DNA of 64,000 nt from Thioflexithrix psekupsensis (lineage in GTDB: Bacteria; Pseudomonadota; Gammaproteobacteria; Beggiatoales; Beggiatoaceae). Made by a program: the position numbers and the translations under genes. The stretch covers positions 124,001 through 188,000 of the forward strand of contig NZ_MSLT01000023.1 of the NCBI RefSeq assembly GCF_002149925.1. The letters are read 5' to 3'. This document shows, piece by piece, positions 56,034 to 64,000 of the stretch. Positions within the stretch are counted from its first letter, which is position 1; the number at the start of each line of letters is the position of its first letter. The notes under the pieces are model-generated. The model saw only the letters and a list, made by a program, of their open reading frames with translations. It searched no databases and was not told the origin of the DNA.

Positions 56034-56849
56034 ATGAACATTCACGATACTCCCGCACCAACATTAGAAGAGATTTGGCGTTTATTTAAGGAAACAGCCC
56101 GTCAATTTGAGGAAATCGCACTCGAATCTAAAGAAATCGCTTGTCGATTTAAGGAAACCGACCTTCAATTTAAGGAAATCGCACTCGAATCTAAGGAAAC
56201 AGCCCGTCGATTTGAGGAAATCGCACTTGAATCTAAGGAAACAGCCCGTCGATTTGAGGAAATCGCACTTGAATCTAAGGAAACAGCCCGTCGATTTGAG
56301 GAAATCGCACTTGAATCTAAGGAAACCGACCGTCTATTTAAAGAAATCGCACTCGAGTCTAAGGAAACCGACCGTCGATTTAAGGAAACGGATCGTAAAT
56401 TCAAAGAAACCGATAAAAAAATCGGGGAATTAGGCAATCGCTTGGGTGAGTTTGTCGAGGGTTTAATCAAGCCTTCGGTGGTGCGTTTGTTTCAAGAGCG
56501 CGGAATTTTGGTGCATAAAACCTTCAGTGATGTCAGTGCAGATAATCCAGAATTAGATTTAGCCACACAAATTGGTTTGCTGCTCATTAATGGCGAAATC
56601 TGCGTTTTGATTGAAGTAAAAAGTAAACTCAGTATTGATGACATCAATGAACATATTGAGCGCATGAATAAATTTAAACCGTTATTTCCTGAATATGCGG
56701 ATAAAAATGTTTATGGCGCAGTCGCAGCGATGGTGATACCAGATGAGGTCAGCAAATATGCCTACAGAAAAGGTTTTTTCGTCATTGCGCAAAAAGGGGA
56801 AATCACCGCCATTTTGAATGATGATAAATTTAAACCCGCTACGTGGTAA
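56034..56849 (+). CDS. Heptad-repeat coiled-coil protein with DUF3782/PD-(D/E)xK-like domain
   Basis: 271 aa. Residues about 15-130 are a regular charged repeat (ESKETARRFEEIAL, 14 residues) forming a long coiled coil. The C-terminal half (about 135-271) includes IKPSVVRLFQERGILVHKTF, NPELDLATQIG, CVLIEVKSKLSIDDINEHIERM and YGAVAAMVIPDEVSKYAYRKGFFVI. D/E...E-V-K resembles a PD-(D/E)xK nuclease core, as in DUF3782 proteins, which are numerous in Beggiatoa-like and cyanobacterial genomes. AAGAGGATAAAT is the ribosome site. It is inserted between fmt and rsmB. Function unknown; nuclease activity is inference. Confidence 0.78.
   Translation: MNIHDTPAPTLEEIWRLFKETARQFEEIALESKEIACRFKETDLQFKEIALESKETARRFEEIALESKETARRFEEIALESKETARRFEEIALESKETDRLFKEIALESKETDRRFKETDRKFKETDKKIGELGNRLGEFVEGLIKPSVVRLFQERGILVHKTFSDVSADNPELDLATQIGLLLINGEICVLIEVKSKLSIDDINEHIERMNKFKPLFPEYADKNVYGAVAAMVIPDEVSKYAYRKGFFVIAQKGEITAILNDDKFKPATW
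56124..56396 (+). repeat. 42-bp tandem repeat (14-aa coiled-coil unit)
   Basis: Units beginning GAATCTAAGGAAAC recur at 56187, 56229, 56271, 56313 and 56355 with period 42 and few changes; less regular units flank them. All frames are open because of the repeat. Unit gain or loss would change coiled-coil length without shifting frame. Confidence 0.92.
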
Positions 56850-56881
56850 CTCACAAAACAGCAGAAAAACATAACGAGACA

Positions 56882-58195
56882 ATGACACGACTGACTCATC
56901 CCCGACTTATCGCACTGCAAAATTTACTCGCTGTTTTACAACAGCGGCGTTCCCTCAGTGATTGTTTACCTTCCAGCATGACGGCATTAACAGACCCGCG
57001 AGATCGGGCGTTGGTGCAAGCCCTGTGTTATGGGGTGTTGCGCTACTTGCCTTATTTGCAGGCTTTAATTCGTCCGTTGTTGCGTAAGCCATTGAAAGAA
57101 CGGGATCAAGACATCGAACTTATTTTACTGTTGGGCGTGTACCAGTTGTGTTATATGCGCATTCCTGTTCATGCGGCTTTAGCGGAAACGGTAGAATTAA
57201 CCCGTTTGATCAAGAAAAATTGGGCGACAGCCTTAGTCAATGGCACATTGCGCAGTTTTCAACGTCAAGCCGATGAATTAATGGCCACGGTTCAACAGCA
57301 GCAACCCGAAGCACAACTGGCGCATCCCGCATGGTGGTTGGAAGCCTTGCGTGCCGATTGGGGAGAACAAGCCCCCGCCATCGCACAAGCGAATAATACC
57401 GCACCTCCCATGACCTTGCGGGTGAATGCGCAAAAAATGACCCGTGAAGCCTACCAAGCTGAATTGGCCGCACAAGGACTTACCGCAACCCCCACGCCCC
57501 ATACCACCCACGGCTTGACTTTAGATCACCCCGTTGATATACAGCAATTACCGGGGTTTGCGCAGGGTTGGGTGTCGGTACAAGATGGCGCAGCCCAATT
57601 GGCGGCCGCTTTGCTGCAAACACCAGAAAATGCCCGTGTACTCGATGCCTGCGCCGCACCAGGCGGAAAAACCGCACATTTGTTAGAATGCAATCCGACA
57701 ATTCGACTCACTGCCGTCGATTGTCAGGCGGAACGTACCGAAAAAATAGTGGGGACTTTACAACGGTTATACTTTTCCGCCACAATCTGTTGTGCAGATG
57801 CCAGTCGGCCGGCAGACTGGTGGGACGGAGAACGGTTTGATCGTATTTTACTCGACGCACCTTGCTCCGCCAGCGGCGTTATTCGTCGCCATCCTGACAT
57901 CAAATACCTACGTCAAGCCACAGACATCGCGCCATTAGTCCAACAGCAAGCCCAATTGCTGACGGCATTGTGGCCGCTGTTACAACGGGGTGGGCGGCTT
58001 TTGTATGTCACTTGTTCGGTGTTCGCGGCTGAAAACCAACACCAGATACAACGTTTTCTTCAGCAACAACCCGACGCACACGCCATAACGCTTGACGTTC
58101 ATTGGGGACACGCCCTGCCGATAGGTCGGCAGATTTTGCCCGGCGAAGATAATCTCGATGGTTTTTATTATGCCTGTCTGGTTAAAACAGTTTAG
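56882..58195 (+). CDS. rsmB: 16S rRNA m5C967 methyltransferase RsmB
   Basis: 437 aa from ATG 56882; a frame opening at 56843 would overlap the previous gene. RsmB has an N-terminal NusB-like RNA-binding domain (about 1-140: PRDRALVQALCYGVLRYLPYL) and a C-terminal SAM methyltransferase. Motifs: VLDACAAPGGKTAHLLE, FDRILLDAPCSASGVIRRHPDIK with the PC Cys, and LYVTCSVFAAEN with the TCS catalytic Cys. It methylates C967 of 16S rRNA. The 3' end overlaps the DUF4390 gene by about 26-38 bp, so the rsmB-DUF4390-ntrY-ntrX genes are one transcription unit. Confidence 0.96.
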   Translation: MTRLTHPRLIALQNLLAVLQQRRSLSDCLPSSMTALTDPRDRALVQALCYGVLRYLPYLQALIRPLLRKPLKERDQDIELILLLGVYQLCYMRIPVHAALAETVELTRLIKKNWATALVNGTLRSFQRQADELMATVQQQQPEAQLAHPAWWLEALRADWGEQAPAIAQANNTAPPMTLRVNAQKMTREAYQAELAAQGLTATPTPHTTHGLTLDHPVDIQQLPGFAQGWVSVQDGAAQLAAALLQTPENARVLDACAAPGGKTAHLLECNPTIRLTAVDCQAERTEKIVGTLQRLYFSATICCADASRPADWWDGERFDRILLDAPCSASGVIRRHPDIKYLRQATDIAPLVQQQAQLLTALWPLLQRGGRLLYVTCSVFAAENQHQIQRFLQQQPDAHAITLDVHWGHALPIGRQILPGEDNLDGFYYACLVKTV

Positions 58196-58778
58196 TCGTC
58201 TCACGCTTGCCACCGGATTATTATTGCTGCTTTCTTATTCCGACGGTTGGGCTGAATTTTCTATTCACTACGCCAACACCCGTTTAAGTGATAAAGTTTA
58301 TCTTCTCGATGCCCAGTTAAACTACCATTTGACCGACGCACCCAAAGAAGCTTTGCATAATGGAGTGGCTTTAACTCTGGTACTGACCATACTCGTACAA
58401 CGAGAACGATGGTATTTTCTCAATGAAACCGTCGCCACCCTCAGACAACAGTATCAATTAGGCTATAATTCTCTGGCTGAACAATACTCCGTCACCTATC
58501 TCAATACGGGAATTGAAGAAACTTTTCCCACCTTAGAAGCAGCGTTATTGAAATTAGGTACGTTAAAAAATTTCCCGCTGCTTGACAGTCATCTGATTGC
58601 GCCCGATCAAACCTATTGGGTGCATTTACAAAGCCGCTTAGACATTGAAGCTTTACCCGCCCCTTTGCGTCCGGTGGCTTATTTTTCTGCACAATGGCGA
58701 TTGGTTAGCGATTGGTATTTATGTCCCTTGCAAGCTCCCTCTTCCCCCGCCGACTCCGCCGATGGCAAGGTGGGTTAA
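58158..58778 (+). CDS. DUF4390 exported protein
   Basis: 206 aa (194-202 if a later Met is used; MPVWLKQF at 58170 is a good alternative). Signal peptide with hydrophobic LATGLLLLLSYSDGWA. The text FSIHYANTRLSDKVYLLDAQLNYHLTDAPKEALHNGVALTL and RERWYFLNETVATLRQQYQLGYNSLAEQYSV is characteristic of DUF4390. These proteins are regularly found directly before NtrY-type kinases in gamma- and betaproteobacteria, suggesting a periplasmic role in sensing, but the function is not established. It overlaps both neighbours, consistent with translational coupling. Confidence 0.88.
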   Translation: MVFIMPVWLKQFSRLTLATGLLLLLSYSDGWAEFSIHYANTRLSDKVYLLDAQLNYHLTDAPKEALHNGVALTLVLTILVQRERWYFLNETVATLRQQYQLGYNSLAEQYSVTYLNTGIEETFPTLEAALLKLGTLKNFPLLDSHLIAPDQTYWVHLQSRLDIEALPAPLRPVAYFSAQWRLVSDWYLCPLQAPSSPADSADGKVG

Positions 58779-61063
58779 TACTCGGTTTTGCCATTCTACT
58801 GTTTGGCACACTGCTGGCCACTTTATTGATGATCTCTGATGCGCTACAAAGTTCAGCGCGGTTTGAGAGTTTATACACGTGGTTGTTGGTGGTGAATATT
58901 TTAGCCTTGCTGGCTTTGTTCATGCTCATCGCACTGAATTTGCGTCAATTGATTTCGCAAGTGCGTCATGGACGGGCAGGTTCTCGTTTAACGTTACGCA
59001 TTGTCAGTCTTTTGGTGCTGTTGTCGAGTGTGCCGGTGACGGTTGTGTATTATTTTGCCTTAGAATTTATCAATCAGCGGTTAGACAGTTGGTTTGATGT
59101 CGAAATTGAGCAGGGCATGTCTGCGGCTTTAGAACTGAGTAAAGTCTCTATCGCGGCGTTAGTGCGCGAATCCATGCGTCAAATGGATGCCGCTACCCAA
59201 GAATTAATGGTTTTAGAAGAAGAGATCACCGCGTTACATTTGGATGAATGGCGCGAACGCATGGGCGCGTATGAACTTAATTTACTAACCCCCACGGGTA
59301 AAGTGATTATTGCCAGCATTGCTGACACCGATCAACTGCTCCCCAGTCGTCCTAACGATAATATTTTGTTTTATTTACGTGGTAAGCCCTATTACGCGGG
59401 TTTTGAAAGTTTCGATCAACCCCCCACCCCCCCTCCCAATGACACTCCAGCCACTGATGCCGCCACGGATTCTGCTGTGGAAAATAACAGTCAACAATTC
59501 CGGGTGCGGGTGATCACACGGGTATTGCGTCCGAGTTTGGATCGGGCTGAACAAGATTATTTACTGCACGGGGTTTTTACCTTTAGCGGTCGCATGAATG
59601 AATTGGGACAGACACTCACTCGTGTGTTTGAAACGTATCGAGAACGGGCTTTTTTGCATGAACCGTTGAAACTCAGCTTTACTTTAGTCTTATCGCTGGT
59701 GTTATTGCTCAGTATTTTTAGTGCGATTTGGTTGGCGTTTTTTTCGGCGCGGCGACTGGTTGCGCCGTTGAGTGCGTTGGCAGAGGGAACGCGAGCGGTG
59801 GCCGACGGCCATTATGATAAACAATTACCGGTGCGCCATTTTGATGAATTGGGTTTTTTGGTGCAATCGTTTAACGACATGACTCGCCACATTGCCAAAG
59901 CCCACGACGACGTGTGGCGCAACCAGCGCGTCGCAGACAGTCAGCGGTTATACTTAGAAACGGTATTGACGCGCTTATCATCGGGGGTGATTTCTTTAGA
60001 CACGCAATATTGTTTACTCACAGCCAATCCGGCCGCGTGTCAAATTTTAGGCTTTCCCTTAGAACAAGCCTTAGGGCAACAATGGGCGTTATTGGCACAA
60101 CGTTATCCCGAATTGCAACCTTTAGAACAATTATTAATTAATCGCTGTCAACCGCAAGGAGAAGATTGGCGAGAAGAAATAAAATTATTTGGCCACAGTG
60201 GTCATAAAGTTTTAATGTGTCGCGGCACTCGTTTGCAAGGCAACAGCGAATTAGAACGCTTAAAAAATAACTCTGAAAATTGGTTAATGGGCGGTTATGT
60301 GATCGTTTTTGATGACATTACCACCCTCATCCAAGCCCAACGTGATGCGGCATGGAGTGAAGTGGCGCGACGCATGGCGCATGAAATTAAAAATCCACTG
60401 ACTCCGATTCAATTATCCGCCGAGCGTTTACGTCATAAATATTTGAATAAACTATCGCCAGATGATGCCAGTTCTTTTGAACGTCTGACACGCACCATTA
60501 TCCAACAAGTCGAATCGATGAAAGAGATGACCAATGCTTTTTCTGATTATGCGAAAACGGCAAAAATTGAACGCAAAGCCATCCGACTCAATCAATTGGT
60601 GGAAGAAGTGCTAGAGTTATATCGAGATAAACACTTGCGAATTGAATTTGAAACCGAAGACGATTTACCGATTATTGCGGCCGATCCGAATCATTTACGT
60701 CAGATTTTACACAACTTAATTAAAAACGCCTTAGAAGCCTCTGCCGAAGCGGGACACGACAGCACCCAATTGCACCTGCAATTAAAACACCTCACGCAAG
60801 GCAACTTTGAATGTGTAGAATTGCGCGTGCAAGATCGCGGGCCTGGCATTCCTCCCGAATGGTTGGCCAAATTATTTGAACCTTATGTCACCAGTAAACC
60901 CAAAGGCACAGGATTGGGACTGGCGATTGTGAAAAAATTGGTCGAAGAACACAGTGGCACCATCTGGTTAGAAAATCTAAGCGAAGGCGGAGCCTGTGCG
61001 GTTATCCGCTTTCCAACCGCTCCTTTATCATTCACTTTAGCGAATCCAATTGAATTACCATGA
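58721..61063 (+). CDS. ntrY: NtrY-type membrane histidine kinase
   Basis: 780 aa from ATG 58721, overlapping the DUF4390 gene. Three membrane segments near the N-terminus (about 20-42, 52-75, 90-115) precede a periplasmic sensor region (about 125-320) containing a Pro/Thr-rich insert (QPPTPPPNDTPATDAATD). Then come a membrane segment (about 325-350), HAMP (FFSARRLVAPLSALAEGTRAVADGHYDKQL), PAS (about 425-540), HisKA with H in EVARRMAHEIKNPLTPIQLSAERLRHKY, and HATPase (LHNLIKNALEAS, VQDRGPGIP, KGTGLGLAIVKKL). The set PAS-HisKA with AHEIKNPLTPIQ is diagnostic of NtrY. It phosphorylates NtrX, encoded next with a 4-bp overlap. Signals may be redox or nitrogen related. Confidence 0.95.
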   Translation: MSLASSLFPRRLRRWQGGLILGFAILLFGTLLATLLMISDALQSSARFESLYTWLLVVNILALLALFMLIALNLRQLISQVRHGRAGSRLTLRIVSLLVLLSSVPVTVVYYFALEFINQRLDSWFDVEIEQGMSAALELSKVSIAALVRESMRQMDAATQELMVLEEEITALHLDEWRERMGAYELNLLTPTGKVIIASIADTDQLLPSRPNDNILFYLRGKPYYAGFESFDQPPTPPPNDTPATDAATDSAVENNSQQFRVRVITRVLRPSLDRAEQDYLLHGVFTFSGRMNELGQTLTRVFETYRERAFLHEPLKLSFTLVLSLVLLLSIFSAIWLAFFSARRLVAPLSALAEGTRAVADGHYDKQLPVRHFDELGFLVQSFNDMTRHIAKAHDDVWRNQRVADSQRLYLETVLTRLSSGVISLDTQYCLLTANPAACQILGFPLEQALGQQWALLAQRYPELQPLEQLLINRCQPQGEDWREEIKLFGHSGHKVLMCRGTRLQGNSELERLKNNSENWLMGGYVIVFDDITTLIQAQRDAAWSEVARRMAHEIKNPLTPIQLSAERLRHKYLNKLSPDDASSFERLTRTIIQQVESMKEMTNAFSDYAKTAKIERKAIRLNQLVEEVLELYRDKHLRIEFETEDDLPIIAADPNHLRQILHNLIKNALEASAEAGHDSTQLHLQLKHLTQGNFECVELRVQDRGPGIPPEWLAKLFEPYVTSKPKGTGLGLAIVKKLVEEHSGTIWLENLSEGGACAVIRFPTAPLSFTLANPIELP

Positions 61064-62415
61064 GTAACGCCCACATTCTCGTTGTTGATGATGAACCCGA
61101 CATTCGTGCCATCATGCAGGAAATTTTGGAAGACGAGGGCTATCAAGTCAGCGTGGCTGAACATGCCGAAGCCGCTCGCCAAATTCGCCGAGAAAAACGC
61201 CCTGACGTGATTTTACTCGACATCTGGATGCCCGATACGGATGGGATCAGTTTATTAAAAGAATGGTGTGATAATGGGTTAATCAACGACTGCTCGGTGA
61301 TCATGATGTCAGGTCACGGCACGGTGGAAACCGCCGTCGAAGCCACTAAACTGGGGGCTTACGACTTTATTGAAAAACCTGTCACCACGTCTAAGTTATT
61401 AATTACTTTAAAACGTGCCTTAGAAATGGCCTCGTTACAACGCGAGAATCAAGGCTTAAAAAAGCGATCACCGATTGTTGAACCGTTGGGACACAGCGAG
61501 GTGATTCAACAGTTGCGCGAACAAGTCAAACGCTTGACCCAACACAAAATGTCCGTTTTAATCAATGGCGAATCGGGCAGCGGTCGCACTTTATTTGCGC
61601 GTTACATTCACCAGCAGAGCTTGCGACGCGATGGCCCTTTTGTCAATGTGCGCGTGGCGGGCATGAGTCCAGAAAATCAAGTGTTAGAATTATTTGGCGT
61701 GGAAGGCAGTCCTGCGCCAGCGCGTTTAGAACAGGCCAATCGCGGCACTTTGTATATTAAAGACATTGCGGATATGGACGATGCAGTGCAATCGCGTTTG
61801 CTCAACAGTTTAGAAAGCCAATCATTTACCCGTAATGGCGGTTCTGAAGCGATTCCCATTGATGTACGTATTATTGCGGCAACGGCTTATCCGATTGATA
61901 AAGCGGTGAATAATGGACGTTTACGCGAAGACCTCTATTATTATCTCAATATTATTCCCATTCACATTCCTCCTTTGCGCGATCATTGCGAAGATGTGCC
62001 TGAATTATTAGATTTTTACGTGAATGTTTTTGTGAATCAAGAAAATTTACCGTATCGTAAATTCAGTGTCGCCGCACAAAATCGCTTGCGTAATTACACG
62101 TGGCCGGGGAATGTGCGCGAGTTAAGAAATTTAGTGCAACGTTTATTAATTTTAGGCAATGGCTTATCGATTGAAGCCGATGAAGTCGAGCCGATTTTGA
62201 ATATTCAAAGAAATAATAATCAACGTGCCACTTCTATTTATGATTTGCCATTACGCGAAGCCAGAGAACAATTTGAACGGGATTATTTAGAACATCAATT
62301 ACAAGAAGTGGATGGCAATGTCAGTAAAGTGGCCAATCGAGTGGGTTTAGAACGGACTCATTTGTACCGCAAATTGCGCGCTTTGGACATCGATCCCAAA
62401 CAAACTAAAAAATAA
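61060..62415 (+). CDS. ntrX: NtrX-type response regulator with degenerate AAA+ ATPase
   Basis: 451 aa. Receiver (5-120) with Asp54 (VILLDIWMPDTDG) and Lys106. The central AAA+ domain (about 145-370) has GESGSGR176T in place of GESGTGK, no GAFTGA loop (text is ELFGVEGSPAPARLEQ), and KDIADM at 234-239 where Walker B is normally DEIxDM. Lack of GAFTGA is common in the NtrX family and suggests no sigma-54 interaction; the Lys and Walker B changes suggest loss of ATP hydrolysis. The C-terminal Fis-type helix-turn-helix (VDGNVSKVANRVGLERTHLYRKLRAL) is intact. It is therefore likely a DNA-binding regulator controlled by NtrY phosphorylation. Confidence 0.93.
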   Translation: MSNAHILVVDDEPDIRAIMQEILEDEGYQVSVAEHAEAARQIRREKRPDVILLDIWMPDTDGISLLKEWCDNGLINDCSVIMMSGHGTVETAVEATKLGAYDFIEKPVTTSKLLITLKRALEMASLQRENQGLKKRSPIVEPLGHSEVIQQLREQVKRLTQHKMSVLINGESGSGRTLFARYIHQQSLRRDGPFVNVRVAGMSPENQVLELFGVEGSPAPARLEQANRGTLYIKDIADMDDAVQSRLLNSLESQSFTRNGGSEAIPIDVRIIAATAYPIDKAVNNGRLREDLYYYLNIIPIHIPPLRDHCEDVPELLDFYVNVFVNQENLPYRKFSVAAQNRLRNYTWPGNVRELRNLVQRLLILGNGLSIEADEVEPILNIQRNNNQRATSIYDLPLREAREQFERDYLEHQLQEVDGNVSKVANRVGLERTHLYRKLRALDIDPKQTKK

Positions 62416-62526
62416 GCGCATCTCAGGACAAACCGATGTATCTAGTTGTTGTCAAGGTGATCAAATCGTCAGTTTGTTCCTGTATTCGTTTTTATTTCGT
62501 GCTTTCCTGCTAAAAATATCGCCCAC

Positions 62527-62540
62527 TTGATCCCGATCAA
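62527..62540 (+). promoter_or_regulatory. FNR/DNR-type operator upstream of hcp
   Basis: TTGATCCCGATCAA is a perfect match to TTGAT-N4-ATCAA. It lies 62 bp before the hcp start. TATGGT at 62563-62568 could be the -10; a start near 62575 would put the site at about -41.5, the usual activator position. This predicts induction under low oxygen or by NO. Confidence 0.8.
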
Positions 62541-62602
62541 GGCATGGCTTAAATCAGCCTGTTATGGTGAACGTCCTTTATCTTATTGTTTTAGGAGTCA
62601 CC

Positions 62603-64000
62603 ATGTTTTGCTACCAATGCGAACAAACCAAAAGAAACCATACTGCGGATGGTATTTTTATGGGCTGTGCCGATACAAAAGGCAGTTGTGGCAAAGATGC
62701 CACGACCGCTGATTTACAAGATTTGCTGGTTTATTTGATTCAGGGAATTGCTTATTATCAATATCAATTCGCTCCCACGCAAGGGATTGATAAAAAAGCG
62801 GCTGAATTTATTTTATACGGTCTTTTTACCACATTGACTAATGTCAATTTTAATGCCACTCGTTTTAGTTCTCTCATCCAAAACGCCAAAGAATTACGCG
62901 ATCAATTGGCAGAAAAATCGGGTGGCGTTAAACCCTCCGATGCCCCGAATACCCCATTGACTTTAGTGCCACAATCTGATGTAGAAGGCTTATTAGCACA
63001 AGCCAAAATCGCCCGTGTCAACGCCCAACAAGACACTGTGGGTGCAGATGTTATTGGCTTACGTACTTTAATTTTATACGGTTTAAAAGGCGTGGCTGCT
63101 TATGCCTATCATGCTTTTATGTTAGGCTATCAAAAGGATGAAATTCATCTGGAAATGGCGCGCTTATTAAGCGAGTTAATGAGTGAATCTGTTGATTTAA
63201 ATGGACTGTTAAAAGAAGCCTTAGCAGTTGGTGAATTAAATCTTCAAGTCATGGCGTTATTAGAACAAGCCAATACGGAACAATTCGGCACACAACAAGT
63301 TACCCCTGTCCGTACCACGCCTGTGGCGGGTAAAGCCATTTTAATGAGCGGTCATGATTTGCATGATTTAAAATTATTATTAGAACAAACGCAGGGTAAA
63401 AATATAAATGTTTATACACATGGCGAAATGTTACCCGCTCATGCTTATCCGCAATTAAAAGCCTATCCTCATTTGGTGGGTAATTACGGCAGCGCGTGGC
63501 AAAATCAACAACAGGAATTTGCAGCGTTTCCGGGGCCTATTGTCATGACTTCCAATTGCATTATTGAGCCGCAAGCCAGTTATCGTCAACGTTTATTTAC
63601 TTCTGGGCCAGTGGGTTGGGCGGGGATTCGGCATGTGGCGGATGGTGATTTTTCTGCGGCCATTCAAATTGCCCAAGCCATGCCTGGTTTCAAAACCAGC
63701 GAAGTTGAGAAAACTATCACCGTTGGCTTTGGCAAACACACCGTGTTAGGCGTGGCCGACGCGGTCATTAACGCGGTGCAACAAGGGGCAATTAAACATT
63801 TCTTTTTAATTGGTGGTTGTGATGGCGCAGTACCGGGTCGCAATTATTACACCGAATTAGCCGAAAAAACGCCTCATGATACCGTTATTCTGACCTTAGG
63901 TTGTGGTAAATACCGGTTTAATCAATTGGATTTCGGGAGCATTGGTGGTATCCCGCGGTTATTAGATGTTGGACAATGTAATGATGCTTATGCGGCGATT
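62603..64000 (+). CDS. hcp: Hybrid-cluster protein (hydroxylamine/NO reductase), 3' end cut by window
   Basis: 466 codons are visible and open to the window edge; the family is about 550 aa, so some 85 residues are missing. TTAGGAGTCACC precedes ATG 62603. The N-terminal Cys motif MFCYQCEQT then [11 protein letters not shown] holds one Fe-S cluster. [12 protein letters not shown] is typical. Hybrid-cluster ligands seen: [22 protein letters not shown] and [11 protein letters not shown]. Hcp reduces NO to N2O and also acts on hydroxylamine, protecting cells growing on nitrate or nitrite. The FNR site upstream fits. hcr, the reductase partner, would be beyond the edge. Confidence 0.95.
   Translation, partial: MFCYQCEQTKRNHTADGIFMGCADTKGSCGKDATTADLQDLLVYLIQGIAYYQYQFAPTQGIDKKAAEFILYGLFTTLTNVNFNATRFSSLIQNAKELRDQLAEKSGGVKPSDAPNTPLTLVPQSDVEGLLAQAKIARVNAQQDTVGADVIGLRTLILYGLKGVAAYAYHAFMLGYQKDEIHLEMARLLSELMSESVDLNGLLKEALAVGELNLQVMALLEQANTEQFGTQQVTPVRTTPVAGKAILMSGHDLHDLKLLLEQTQGKNINVYTHGEMLPAHAYPQLKAYPHLVGNYGSAWQNQQQEFAAFPGPIVMTSNCIIEPQASYRQRLFTSGPVGWAGIRHVADGDFSAAIQIAQAMPGFKTSEVEKTITVGFGKHTVLGVADAVINAVQQGAIKHFFLIGGCDGAVPGRNYYTELAEKTPHDTVILTLGCGKYRFNQLDFGSIGGIPRLLDVGQCNDAYAAI

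Noticed and set aside
56124-56396. Possible CRISPR array
   Set aside because: Contiguous coding repeats of 42 bp with no unique spacers.
56107-56470. Open frames of about 100 codons in other frames of the coiled-coil gene
   Set aside because: By-products of the 42-bp repeat.
1-64000. tRNA, rRNA or CRISPR loci
   Set aside because: I looked through the intergenic stretches for tRNA-like cloverleaf sequences, rRNA blocks and spaced repeats and saw none, although short RNAs could be missed by eye.

Overview
The window looks like chromosome from a sulfur-oxidising, CO2-fixing gammaproteobacterium, most likely a relative of Beggiatoa/Thioploca/Thioflexithrix (Beggiatoaceae). This is inferred from the form IA RuBisCO cluster cbbL-cbbS-cbbQ, a SoxYZ-like carrier paired with a metallo-hydrolase, AT-leaning gammaproteobacterial housekeeping genes, secreted caspase-like proteins, WD40 repeats, many toxin-antitoxin modules and a dense load of small repeats. 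No database search was possible, so the genus is an inference.

Layout. 1-5.0 kb: housekeeping genes (GNAT end, rnhA, methyltransferase, ybaB, an exported coiled-coil protein, an orphan ABC ATPase, surE). 5.2-7.3 kb: SoxYZ-like carrier, metallo-hydrolase with altered metal ligands, small unknown gene. 7.3-10.0 kb: the RuBisCO operon on the minus strand with its own terminator and no cbbO. 10.35-16.1 kb: accessory region with an IS630-type element, a truncated TnpB, a RelB-like antitoxin split by a 191-bp MITE, a TonB-dependent receptor and two tandem toxin-antitoxin cassettes with shared borders (the second toxin is frameshifted). 16.1-20.2 kb: lolD/lolC, a DUF1624 membrane protein and glgC.

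20.2-26.0 kb: a 5.3-kb segment bounded by two ~220-230-bp inverted repeats. It carries hsdM (with an apparent nonsense codon near its true start), a RhuM remnant, a MITE, a PIN toxin module, an hsdS remnant and hsdS. hsdR lies just outside on the opposite strand. 29.4-35.6 kb: a run of exported proteins (lipoprotein, active-looking caspase, catalytically dead caspase homologue, repeat-rich Cys protein), then a WD40 gene interrupted by a second IS630 copy.

35.8-64 kb: mostly core genes (MFS-aroC, Ser/Thr kinase, aroQ-accB-accC, bioC, fmt, rsmB) mixed with large signalling proteins: a 1390-aa REC/PAS/GGDEF/EAL protein, a 716-aa hybrid kinase, and NtrYX downstream of a DUF4390 gene. A 1284-aa FAD/Fe-S oxidoreductase also lies here. 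The window ends inside hcp, which has a perfect FNR-type site upstream.

The most notable features are the caspase/pseudo-caspase exported cluster, the restriction-modification segment between inverted repeats, and the family of TA-inserting MITEs whose ends resemble those of the resident IS630 element.
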